From: Prosthecobacter sp. SYSU 5D2
Lineage (GTDB): Bacteria; Verrucomicrobiota; Verrucomicrobiia; Verrucomicrobiales; Verrucomicrobiaceae
DNA: 64,000 nt
Assembly: GCF_039655865.1 (NCBI RefSeq)
Contig: NZ_JBBYXL010000003.1
Location: 186,001 to 250,000 of the forward strand
Direction: 5' to 3'
The notes beneath the pieces are model-generated. The model had not been told where the DNA came from and did no database searches. It saw only the letters and a list, made by a program, of their open reading frames with translations. A program made the position numbers and the translations under genes. Numbering within the stretch: the stretch's first letter is position 1; every line of letters begins with the position of its first letter. Below are positions 1-8,774 of this stretch, one piece after another.

Positions 1-316
1 GAAGATAACGCGGGAGGTCCGCATTAAAACTGATCAACATCCGCACGGCCAGGGTGATCAGCCCCGCCAGCACGCTCAGGTTCACCAGCAGGGTGATGCC
101 CAAGGCCACAGGGCCAGGAATGCGATGCCGGGTCAGCCAGCGCATTAACGGAAAACTCAGGACAGCCAGGAAAAAGGCATAGACGACCGGCACCAAAATC
201 CCCGCCGCCGCCCGCATCCCGGCGATGAGCACGATCAGACAGGCCAGGGTGAGAAGCATCTGCGAGCCTTTACGGCCCCAGTCCACACTCTTATTTTCCT
301 CAGGCAGGATGGTCAT
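1..316 (-). CDS. AI-2E family transporter, N-terminal part (cut by window edge)
   Basis: Only the first ~105 residues are inside the window; the rest lies off the left edge. The visible part has a short polar N-terminus and then three hydrophobic segments (about residues 16-32, 35-53 and 65-90). The stretch around LVPVVYAFFLAVLSFPL followed by a short basic loop is typical of the AI-2E/PerM (formerly UPF0118) family of eight-helix membrane proteins. Some members export AI-2 or act as Na+/H+ antiporters, so the substrate cannot be stated. I chose the ATG at 316 because AAGGA lies 9 bases upstream. An in-frame ATG at 322 has that motif only 3 bases away. Confidence 0.75.
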   Translation of the reverse strand, partial: MTILPEENKSVDWGRKGSQMLLTLACLIVLIAGMRAAAGILVPVVYAFFLAVLSFPLMRWLTRHRIPGPVALGITLLVNLSVLAGLITLAVRMLISFNADLPRYL

Positions 317-499
317 GTCCATCCATCCTTGATGATAGGAATCTTCTCAAGAAGAAAGAGGCGGGGGATGCGGCACTGAGACTGTTTCTGAGAAGAAAAA
401 AGAAAGTCCATTTTCATACAACATCTCAGTTGCAAACATGACAGCCAAACGCCAGTATCCTCTTCCCCAGCCGGACTCCAACGAGTCTCGCTAAAAGGT

Positions 500-576
<77 letters not shown>

Positions 577-685
577 CTTCCAGCCTCAAACAGAGGCTTT
601 ATACGGCCTTCATCTGTCCCTGACGGAGGTTCCTGAAACCTGGCCGACACAGGGTCCGTACCATTGATTACCCCCCACGTATTTG

Positions 686-1975
686 ATGCTCCAGAACTCC
701 ACATCTCCGGCGCTTGGCCGCCGCCAGTTTCTCCGCAGTGCCTCCGCTCTCATCGCCCTGCCAGCCTTGGAAGCTCTCGGTGGCGCGAGCGCTTCGGCCG
801 CTGCTGCCACGACAGCCGCCCACAAGCCAAAAAACTTTGTCGCCATTGGTTCATATCTGGGCTGGCATCAACCGGCATTCTTCCCCAAATCCGCTGGCAA
901 GGATTATGCGATGCCGGCGATCTTGCAGCCGATGGAGCCGCATCGAGACAGTTTCACGATTTTCTCCGGCCTGGACCACCGCGCACCCAACGGCCACAAG
1001 GCCTGGTCGAATTTCATTTGCGGCAACTCGCCAGGGTCTTATTCGCTTGACCAGCAGGTCGCAGATCAGGCGGGTGGAAAGACGCGTTTTGCCTCGCTGG
1101 AGCTGGCCACGGGCATGGGTGAAGGGGCCAAGTCCATGAGCTTTACCAAACAGGGAGTGGGCCTGCCGACGACGATCCGGCCAAGTGTGCTCTATCGCCA
1201 GCTCTTTGCCACGCAGGCTTCCCGTGCGCGGACGGAGTATCTGATCAAGAGCGGCCAGAGCTCCCTGGACAGTGTGCTCGATGACGCGAAACGGCTTCAG
1301 GCTGGGCTGCCTCAGCGGGACAAAGACAAGCTGAACGAATACTTTGATTCCTTCCGCAGTGTGGAAAAGAAAATGGCTCGCCAGCTTGCGGCGCTGGACC
1401 AGCCTGTGCCGGAGCCGGATTACAAGCTGCCAAGCTATGACCCCATCACGCCGAACCTGCAGATGGAGGCGGGCACCATCATGTATGATCTGATGACGCT
1501 GGCCCTGGAGACGGAATCCACCCATGTGATCTCGCTTTTCCTGGATGGTCTGGGGCAGGTCTTCGCCATCAATGGCGAGGTGCTGAAGGCGGGTTACCAT
1601 GCGCTGTCGCATCACGGCAATGATCCGGAAATGATCCGCGACCTCATCGCCATCGAGCGGGCGCACATGGAGTGCTTTGCGGGGTTTTTAAAGCAGCTTT
1701 CTGAGAAGAAAAACCCGGAAGGCCGGACGCTGCTGGATGATACGGTGATCCTGGTGGGCACGGGCATGGGAGATGCCAGCCGGCATAGCAATGCCAACCT
1801 GCCAATCCTGGTGGCAGGCGGCGGATTCAAGCACGGCCAGCACATCGCGATTGATGCCAAGGCCAGGGACGCGCCCTTGCTGGGCGACCTGTACATCACC
1901 CTGAAGCAGCGGCTGGGTGTGGAGTCTGACTCCTTTTCAAACGCCTACCGCAATCTCAATCATCTTTTCTCATAA
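686..1975 (+). CDS. DUF1552 domain protein, Tat-exported
   Basis: This 429-residue protein has a twin-arginine signal (GRRQFLRSASALIALPAL, about residues 11-28) and then the DUF1552 domain over the rest of its length. DUF1552 proteins are abundant in Planctomycetes and Verrucomicrobia and are usually encoded beside DUF1592 cytochrome-type proteins. Their biochemical role is not established; the fold is thought to relate to sulfatase/phosphatase-like proteins (DUF1501). A TTG three bases upstream could also start the frame, but ATG at 686 is simpler. No Shine-Dalgarno sequence is visible. The stop codon overlaps the next start (TAATG), so translation of the pair is probably coupled. Confidence 0.9.
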   Translation: MLQNSTSPALGRRQFLRSASALIALPALEALGGASASAAAATTAAHKPKNFVAIGSYLGWHQPAFFPKSAGKDYAMPAILQPMEPHRDSFTIFSGLDHRAPNGHKAWSNFICGNSPGSYSLDQQVADQAGGKTRFASLELATGMGEGAKSMSFTKQGVGLPTTIRPSVLYRQLFATQASRARTEYLIKSGQSSLDSVLDDAKRLQAGLPQRDKDKLNEYFDSFRSVEKKMARQLAALDQPVPEPDYKLPSYDPITPNLQMEAGTIMYDLMTLALETESTHVISLFLDGLGQVFAINGEVLKAGYHALSHHGNDPEMIRDLIAIERAHMECFAGFLKQLSEKKNPEGRTLLDDTVILVGTGMGDASRHSNANLPILVAGGGFKHGQHIAIDAKARDAPLLGDLYITLKQRLGVESDSFSNAYRNLNHLFS

Positions 1976-4620
1976 TGCTGTTCCACCCAATGGTGATGCG
2001 ATATTTTTTGTTAGGCTTGGCGGTCTGTGCGGCCATGCCCGCCATGGGGGCGGAGTTAAAAAAGACCGCGCCCCTGCCCGAGCCGGTGGTGAATGTTTTG
2101 GAGCAGCATTGTTATCGCTGCCACGACTCCGAGGATGGAGAAGGCGGGATCAATTTGAACCTTGCCGAAATTGACTGGAGTGCGGAAGGAGCGACCGGTG
2201 TGTGGGAGAAGACCTTCAACGTGGTTGCCCATAAGCAGATGCCGCCGGTCAACCGGCCGGCACTGACGCCGAAGCAAAAACAGACGCTGCTCGACTATCT
2301 GGACGGGCAGCTCACACAGCACACAGCCATCGGCGGCACGCTGCCCCGCAGGCTGAACCGGACGGAGTATCGAAACTCTATCCGCACGGTTTTTCAGATG
2401 CCGGATTTTGAACTGCCCTTGGGTTTCCCACGGGATACGCGGGAGCATGGCTTTGATACGGTGAGCGAGGCGCTGGTGCTTTCGCCGCCATTGCTGGAAG
2501 CCTATCAGCAGGTGGCCTGGCAGATCGCCGATGAGATCTTCCCGCCAGTGAAAAAAAAACCTCCGGTGACGACCTGGAAGGCAGGCGTGGAGGACCTGGT
2601 GCTGAGCTTTTCCGCCTCCACCATTCATGGCGATGCGCTGCGGCTGGCCTCGCGCAGCCCGGACATCATGAGGAGTTGCACCTGGCCGAGCAAAATCGAG
2701 ATCATGGCTTCGGGCACATACCGCATCAGCGTCAGCACCTCCGCCTTCCGCCCAAAGAAAGGCGCAACTCCCATGATCCTGCATGTGCATGCCCGCGATG
2801 TGGCGGCGAGCGACCGTTCCCGCACGAAAATCTTCCGCCTGCTCAAAGAGATCCAGGTCACCAGCGAGACCCCTGAGACGGTCACCTTTGATGCCGAGCT
2901 TTATGAGGGCCAGACGCCCTTGTTTCATTGGACCAATGCGGAGCTGGATCATGAGCCGGAGCCCTTTTCCACCCTGCTGGAGGCGAAGTTCCAAGACCCG
3001 CGTTTCCTCGCCGCCTGGCAGGAGATGCTTTTTCCAGGCGCCCCCAGGAAAAGGATCTCCATCACGCCTCTGCGCGGCCGCAACGGGTGGAACATTTTCC
3101 AGCGCCATTATAACAATCCTCAGCTGAATCTTGCCGATGCCACCCTGGACAACCGGTTTGCCATTGCCGCCTTGGACATGGCAAAAAGCGAAGGCTCATC
3201 ACGTGCTCTGGCGGACACCCTGGCTTATCATTATCACGAAAATGGCCCGGCTTTGCAGTTGCATGGCGTGACGGTGGAAGGCCCGTTTAAAATCGTGGAT
3301 GGCCCGCAGGATCTGCAACGCCGTAAATGGCGGGAGTGGAATTTTGCAACGCAGAAAAAGGGAGAAACGAACGAAGCCTATGCCAGCCGTGCCCTGGAAC
3401 TCCTTCTGCCGCGCTTGTTTCGTCGGCCTGTGACGGAGGATGTCCGCCGCAGCTTTGTGGACATCGCCAAGCATCACTGGGACGCCGGTCACAGCTTTGA
3501 TGAAGGCATGCACCTGATGCTGCGCAGCACCCTTGTCTCGCCACGTTTTCTTTATCGTGAGACCACCCCCGGCAAATTGGATGCACACGATCTGGCCAGC
3601 CGCGTCTCCTATTTCCTGACCCGCGACACTCCCACGAACAACATTGTGCATCAAGCGCGCAGTGGAGAACTGGCCAAACCAGCGGTGTATCGTGCTGCGA
3701 TCGAAAACCTGCTGCCCAGGTCGCCCGGCTCCCCGATGATCCGGGACTTCACGGAGCAATGGCTGGATACCCGGCTGCTGCCAGAAATCATGCCGGATGA
3801 GAAATTTGGATTTACGACGGATGAAATCGAAATCGCCAAGCGGGAAGTGGAGCATTTCTTTTTCACCATGCTGAAGGAAAACCGCCCGCTGCGGGACTTC
3901 ATTGATCCGGATTTCATGACCACGTCGAAGCGCTTCGCCTTGGAAAACTACGGTTACACCGTGGCTGGCCTGAAGCCTGTGAAACCGGCCAGCACCTACC
4001 TCACCGAACATCACAAGATCGAGCGCCTGCCCATCAAGCGTGGCGGCGTCAGGGGCGGCCTGCTGGGGCAGTCCGCCATCATGATGGCCACGGCCAATGG
4101 CGTGGATACCCAGCCCGTGCTGCGCGGTGTCTGGGTGCTGGAAAACATCCTCGGCATTCCCTTGCCCCCGGTGCCCAGCAACGTGCCCGCCCTCACCCCC
4201 GATACCCAGGGTGCCAAAACTCCCCGCGACCTCCTGGCCGCACACACTAAGGCCGCCGACTGCCGGGGCTGCCATCAGCAGATAGACCCTATCGGATTTG
4301 TCTTGGAAAACTTTGATCCCGTCGGCGGCTGGCGCGAGCAATGGCCCGGCATCAACGTGGAGATTGACCCTTCAGGCGTGCTGCCTGACGGCACCGAGAT
4401 CCTGGGTTATCCCGATCTCAAACGGTGGATTGTGGAGAACATCCACATCTTCGGTCAATGCCTCTCCGAGAAGCTCATGATCTATGCCACCGGCCGAATC
4501 CCTAGCTATGCCGAAAAGCAGGAGCTGAAGCAGATCGTGGCGAAAATCGAGCGTGAAAAAGGTGGCTTCCGCGACCTGCTCCTCACCCTGATGGAAAGCA
4601 AGACGTTCAGGACGAGGTGA
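1975..4620 (+). CDS. DUF1592/DUF1588/DUF1585 protein with c-type cytochrome motifs
   Basis: This is an 881-residue exported protein. A signal peptide covers about residues 1-26 (in-frame Met at 6 and 8 are alternative starts). It has two haem-binding CxxCH sites, CYRCH at residue 46 and CRGCH at residue 763. Between and after them is the usual series of Planctomycete-type domains: a DUF1587-like N-terminal region, DUF1595/DUF1592 in the middle, DUF1588 around the GGVRGGLLGQ stretch, and DUF1585 at the end. Such proteins are periplasmic, and electron transfer linked to polymer breakdown has been suggested but not shown. The start codon overlaps the DUF1552 stop, so the two proteins probably act as a pair. 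Confidence 0.9.
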   Translation: MLFHPMVMRYFLLGLAVCAAMPAMGAELKKTAPLPEPVVNVLEQHCYRCHDSEDGEGGINLNLAEIDWSAEGATGVWEKTFNVVAHKQMPPVNRPALTPKQKQTLLDYLDGQLTQHTAIGGTLPRRLNRTEYRNSIRTVFQMPDFELPLGFPRDTREHGFDTVSEALVLSPPLLEAYQQVAWQIADEIFPPVKKKPPVTTWKAGVEDLVLSFSASTIHGDALRLASRSPDIMRSCTWPSKIEIMASGTYRISVSTSAFRPKKGATPMILHVHARDVAASDRSRTKIFRLLKEIQVTSETPETVTFDAELYEGQTPLFHWTNAELDHEPEPFSTLLEAKFQDPRFLAAWQEMLFPGAPRKRISITPLRGRNGWNIFQRHYNNPQLNLADATLDNRFAIAALDMAKSEGSSRALADTLAYHYHENGPALQLHGVTVEGPFKIVDGPQDLQRRKWREWNFATQKKGETNEAYASRALELLLPRLFRRPVTEDVRRSFVDIAKHHWDAGHSFDEGMHLMLRSTLVSPRFLYRETTPGKLDAHDLASRVSYFLTRDTPTNNIVHQARSGELAKPAVYRAAIENLLPRSPGSPMIRDFTEQWLDTRLLPEIMPDEKFGFTTDEIEIAKREVEHFFFTMLKENRPLRDFIDPDFMTTSKRFALENYGYTVAGLKPVKPASTYLTEHHKIERLPIKRGGVRGGLLGQSAIMMATANGVDTQPVLRGVWVLENILGIPLPPVPSNVPALTPDTQGAKTPRDLLAAHTKAADCRGCHQQIDPIGFVLENFDPVGGWREQWPGINVEIDPSGVLPDGTEILGYPDLKRWIVENIHIFGQCLSEKLMIYATGRIPSYAEKQELKQIVAKIEREKGGFRDLLLTLMESKTFRTR

Positions 4621-4729
4621 AGGCCGGCTTCCGTGGCTGGCTGCGCGACTGACCCTCCGGTGCCGACATTTCCTGAGGCGTGAACATTCCTTATTCGTCA
4701 TTTTCCATTCCCCTGCTAGCCTTCACCCA

Positions 4730-7645
4730 ATGTCCAAACGTCTCTTCCTGCTCGATGGCATGGCGCTTCTCTACCGCGCCCACTTTGCTTTCATCAAAAA
4801 TCCCATCCGCACAAGCGACGGGATGAACACCTCCGCCCTCTACGGCTTCACGAACACCCTGCTGGACATCATTAAAAACTGGCAGCCCACGCACCTCGCC
4901 GTCGTCCTGGACACCTCCGCCCCCACTCCCCGGCACGAGATTTTCCCCGAGTACAAAGCCCAGCGCGAGGAGATGCCCGAAGATCTCTCCCTCGCCATCC
5001 CGCAGATCCACCGCCTCTGCGCGGCCATGAACATCCCCCTCCTCACCCGCGACGGGTACGAGGCCGATGACATCATCGGCATCCTGGCCAAGCGCTCCGA
5101 AGGCAAGGACTACGAAACCTTCATGGTCACGCCGGACAAAGACTTTGGCCAGCTCGTTTCGGAAACCGTCAAAATCTACAAACCCGGCCGCCAGGGCAGC
5201 GATGTCGAGATCCTCGGCGTCTCAGAAGTCTGCGCCCGCTGGGGCATCGAGCGCCCGGAGCAGGTCGTGGATATCCTCGCCCTCATGGGCGACGCGGTGG
5301 ACAACATCCCCGGCATCCCAGGCTTTGGCGAAAAGACTGCCACTGCCCTTATCCAGCAATACGGGAGCCTGGAAAACCTGCTCAACAATGCCGACAAGCT
5401 CAAAGGCAAGCAGAAGGAAAAGGTCGAGCAGAATGGAGACAAAGCCCGCCTCTCCTACCACCTCGCCACCATCATGCACGATGCGCCGCTGGAGGTGGAA
5501 CTGGACAACCTCGCCGTCCGTCCACATGACGACGAGCTGCTGAAAGGCCTCTTCACCGAGTTCGAGTTCAACGCCCTCGGCAAGCGGATGTTTGGCGATG
5601 AATTCAAAGCCGGGCGTGGTCGCCAGCTCGCCAAAGACGCCGCCAGCGCCGCATCTGCATCCGCTTCTTCCGACCCCGCTTCCGGCGACCTCTTTTCCAT
5701 GGAGGAAACCACCCAGCAGACCTCCCATAACCTGCGCACCATCGCTGATACCGAGCACGCCTACCACCTCGTCCGCACCCCGGAAGAGCGCACCAATTTC
5801 ATCGTCGAGCTCCAGGCCCAGCCCCGCTTCTGCTTCGACCTCGAAACCACCTCCCTGGACCCCCGCGACACGCAGATCGTCGGCATCGCCTTCTCCTGGA
5901 AGGCCAACGAAGGCTGGTTCGTCCTCTTCCCTCGCGACAAAGCCCAGGCTGCCGCCGTCCTGGAGGAATTTCGCTGCGTCTTCACCAATTCCGCCCCCGC
6001 GCCGGAGTCCATTTCCGCCCCCTGGGATAGCGGCGACGATACCGCCCTTCCAGTGTCACCTCTGCCCGCAGGCATTGAGAAAATCGGACATAACCTCAAG
6101 TTTGACCTCAGTGTCCTCCTCGCCCACGGACTTGAAGTCACCGGCCCGTTCTTCGATACCATGCTCGCTCATTCCTTGATCGAGCCCGACCAGCGTCATG
6201 GCATGGATTACCTCGCGGAGTCCATGCTCAGTTATACCCCCGTGCCCATCACTGCCCTCATCGGCACGGAAAAAAACGACCTCTTCAGCCAGTCCACCAT
6301 GGCCGACGTCGCCGAGGCCGATCCGCAAAAGATCACCGACTACGCCGCCGAGGACGCCGACATCACCTGGCAGCTTGCCGAAAAACTCCGCCCCCTGCTT
6401 CCCGTCCACGGTGCCGAGCGCGTGTTTTATGAGATCGAGTGCCCCCTCCTTCCCGTCCTGACCAAAATGGAAAACGAAGGCGTCGCCATTGATGTGCAGG
6501 CGCTACGCGAATTCGGCCTGGAGCTTGAAAAACGCGCCAATGAAATGCACCGCCGCATTCAGGAAGTCGCCGGCGGCCCCTTCAATCTCAACAGCCCCAA
6601 GCAGCTCGGCGAAGTCCTCTTTGACCGCCTCAAGCTGTCCGACAAACCCAAGAAAACTTCCACCGGCCAGTACCAGACCAATGAGCAGGTCCTGCAATCT
6701 CTCGCCGGTCTGCATCCCATCATCGCCGACATCCTCGAATATCGCGAGGTGACCAAGCTGAAGAACACCTATGTGGACACGCTACCTGGCACAGTTTCCA
6801 AAGTCACCGGCCGCGTCCACACCACCTTTCATCAGCTCCTGGCCGCCACCGGCCGCATGGCCTCCAGCAACCCGAACCTGCAGAACATCCCCATCCGCTC
6901 GGATTCTGGGAAGGAGATCCGCAAAGCATTCGTGCCTGGGCAGCCCGGTCATGTTCTCCTCAGTGCCGACTACAGCCAGGTGGAGCTGCGCGTGATGGCC
7001 GCCATCAGTGAAGACCCCGCCATGATTGAGGCCTTCCAAAACGGTCACGACATTCACCAGGCGACCGCCGCGCGCGTCTATGGAGTGCCGCTGGAGGGAG
7101 TGCTTCCGGAAATGCGCCGCACCGCCAAGATGGTCAATTTTGGCATTATCTACGGCATCAGTGCCTTTGGCCTGTCGCAGCGTCTCGGCATCCCGCGTAG
7201 CGAGGCCGCCACCATCATTGAGAACTACTTCAAACAGTTCCCCGGCATCCACAAATACATGGACCAGATCGTCCAGGATGCCAAACGCTACGGCTATGTC
7301 GAGACCATCACCGGCCGCCGCCGCGTCATCCGCGACATCACCAGCGGCAATGCCAGCATCCGTGGCGGTGCCGAGCGCATGGCCATGAACACCCCCATCC
7401 AGGGCACCGCCGCCGACATGATCAAGCTCGCCATGATCCACGTGGACAAAGCCCTCACCCGCAGCGGCCTCAAAACCAAAATGCTCCTCCAGGTGCACGA
7501 TGAACTCCTCTTCGAAGTCCCCGAAGACGAAGTCCCCCAGGCCAAAGAAATCATCCTCACTGAAATGCGCAACGCCCTCTCCCTCGGCGACGTCCCTGTG
7601 GAAGTGGATGCAGGCACCGGCAGTAACTGGCTCCAAGCTCATTGA
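4730..7645 (+). CDS. polA: DNA polymerase I
   Basis: At 971 residues this is a full-length three-domain family A polymerase. The 5'-3' exonuclease domain occupies about residues 1-290. A 3'-5' proofreading domain follows (about 340-580) with its acidic residues intact: DLETTSLDP, then HNLKFD, then YAAEDAD. The polymerase domain has motif A with the catalytic Asp at 747 (SADYSQVELR), motif B (RRTAKMVNFGIIYG) and motif C (HDE at 923-925). It fills gaps and replaces RNA primers in repair and lagging-strand synthesis. The gene stands alone after a 109-base gap. No Shine-Dalgarno sequence precedes the ATG. Confidence 0.97.
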   Translation: MSKRLFLLDGMALLYRAHFAFIKNPIRTSDGMNTSALYGFTNTLLDIIKNWQPTHLAVVLDTSAPTPRHEIFPEYKAQREEMPEDLSLAIPQIHRLCAAMNIPLLTRDGYEADDIIGILAKRSEGKDYETFMVTPDKDFGQLVSETVKIYKPGRQGSDVEILGVSEVCARWGIERPEQVVDILALMGDAVDNIPGIPGFGEKTATALIQQYGSLENLLNNADKLKGKQKEKVEQNGDKARLSYHLATIMHDAPLEVELDNLAVRPHDDELLKGLFTEFEFNALGKRMFGDEFKAGRGRQLAKDAASAASASASSDPASGDLFSMEETTQQTSHNLRTIADTEHAYHLVRTPEERTNFIVELQAQPRFCFDLETTSLDPRDTQIVGIAFSWKANEGWFVLFPRDKAQAAAVLEEFRCVFTNSAPAPESISAPWDSGDDTALPVSPLPAGIEKIGHNLKFDLSVLLAHGLEVTGPFFDTMLAHSLIEPDQRHGMDYLAESMLSYTPVPITALIGTEKNDLFSQSTMADVAEADPQKITDYAAEDADITWQLAEKLRPLLPVHGAERVFYEIECPLLPVLTKMENEGVAIDVQALREFGLELEKRANEMHRRIQEVAGGPFNLNSPKQLGEVLFDRLKLSDKPKKTSTGQYQTNEQVLQSLAGLHPIIADILEYREVTKLKNTYVDTLPGTVSKVTGRVHTTFHQLLAATGRMASSNPNLQNIPIRSDSGKEIRKAFVPGQPGHVLLSADYSQVELRVMAAISEDPAMIEAFQNGHDIHQATAARVYGVPLEGVLPEMRRTAKMVNFGIIYGISAFGLSQRLGIPRSEAATIIENYFKQFPGIHKYMDQIVQDAKRYGYVETITGRRRVIRDITSGNASIRGGAERMAMNTPIQGTAADMIKLAMIHVDKALTRSGLKTKMLLQVHDELLFEVPEDEVPQAKEIILTEMRNALSLGDVPVEVDAGTGSNWLQAH

Positions 7646-7697
7646 GGCCGCAGCCCCTGCAACTTTCCTCCTCCGACCTTCGTTGACGCCAGGACGC

Positions 7698-8762
7698 ATG
7701 CCTTTCCGCCTCGTCATCCTCAGCTTCGTTCTGGCCGTCTCCACCGCCAGTGCCTGCACCATCCCGGTCTTCCGCTTCGCTCTGGACCGCTGGGAAGCGG
7801 ACCCGTTCCATCTCGTCCTCCCTCCGTCCACATCTCAGGACCCCGCCGTCAGCGACCTGCTGCGTCCCCTCCGTGCCAACGGCAAGGCCAACCTCACCAT
7901 CACCTCCGCCCCCGCAGCCACCATCTCGGAACTCAAATACTCTCGCGAAAGCGACCACCTCGTCTGGTCCGGCGACCTGAATGCCCAGACGCTCCCTGCC
8001 CTGCTCGATTCCCCTGCCCGCCAGCAGATCCTCCAGCACATCCTCGCCGGCGACTCCGTCGTCTGGGTCATCGCCGAAGGCGGCACCGATGCCGATGCAG
8101 CAGAAGCCGACCGCATCGAAAAGCGCCTCCGGTTTCTCGAACAGGTCGCTGCCCTGCCCGTGCAGAACCCCAATGATCCCGACAGCCAGCTCGGCCCCGG
8201 CCCGCCCTTGCTGCTGAAGTTCACCACCCTGCGCCTCAACCGCAATGACCCTGCCGAGCTGCCCCTCATTCAAATGCTCGCCGGGCCTAACCAAAAGGTG
8301 GACCCCAAGACCACCAGCTTTGCCGCCGCCGTCTTCGGCCGTGGCCGCGTCCTCGGAGCCTGGCCCCTGACGGATCTTGACGATGCCTCCTTGGAGGATG
8401 CCTGCATGTTCCTCGTCGGTCGCTGCTCCTGCCGCGTTAAAAATGAGAACCCCGGCTGGGACCTCCTCATGAATGTGGACTGGGAAAAATCCCTCACCGA
8501 GGTCAAAGCCACCCTCGCCAGCGCCCCCACCGTTGACATTGCCGAACCAGAAGTGCAACCACCAGCTCCCTCCATGGTGCCAATTACCGTCACCACACAG
8601 CCGCCTCCTGGTGCTCCATCCACCAGCGCCGGTGATCCAAACATTTGGATAGGTTCCTCACAGGATGACACGTATTTTATTGGTCTAAACAGGCCATTGC
8701 TCACCGGCATCGGCGCCTTTGTCCTGACCCTCCTCGCCTTCCTACTCCTCCGGAAAAAATAA
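7698..8762 (+). CDS. Exported, C-terminally anchored protein of unknown function
   Basis: The 354-residue product has an N-terminal signal segment (about residues 1-19) followed at once by CTIPVFRFALDRW. A Cys-rich stretch GRCSCRVKNENPGWDLL lies around residues 243-259, then a Pro-rich linker, then a single membrane helix at the very C-terminus ending in LLRKK. I recognise the CTIPVFR/CSC pattern as recurring in Planctomycetes and Verrucomicrobia proteins but know no assigned function. The frame stays open upstream to 7500 inside polA, but the signal peptide fixes the start at 7698. It is 12 bases from the next gene and probably heads a three-gene operon. Confidence 0.8.
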   Translation: MPFRLVILSFVLAVSTASACTIPVFRFALDRWEADPFHLVLPPSTSQDPAVSDLLRPLRANGKANLTITSAPAATISELKYSRESDHLVWSGDLNAQTLPALLDSPARQQILQHILAGDSVVWVIAEGGTDADAAEADRIEKRLRFLEQVAALPVQNPNDPDSQLGPGPPLLLKFTTLRLNRNDPAELPLIQMLAGPNQKVDPKTTSFAAAVFGRGRVLGAWPLTDLDDASLEDACMFLVGRCSCRVKNENPGWDLLMNVDWEKSLTEVKATLASAPTVDIAEPEVQPPAPSMVPITVTTQPPPGAPSTSAGDPNIWIGSSQDDTYFIGLNRPLLTGIGAFVLTLLAFLLLRKK

Positions 8763-8774
8763 CCCCTCCTCGCC

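Noticed and set aside
7500-7697. N-terminal extension of the anchored Cys protein inside polA
   Set aside because: The added residues are a Ser/Lys/Pro-rich out-of-frame reading of the polA 3' end, and they would bury the signal peptide.
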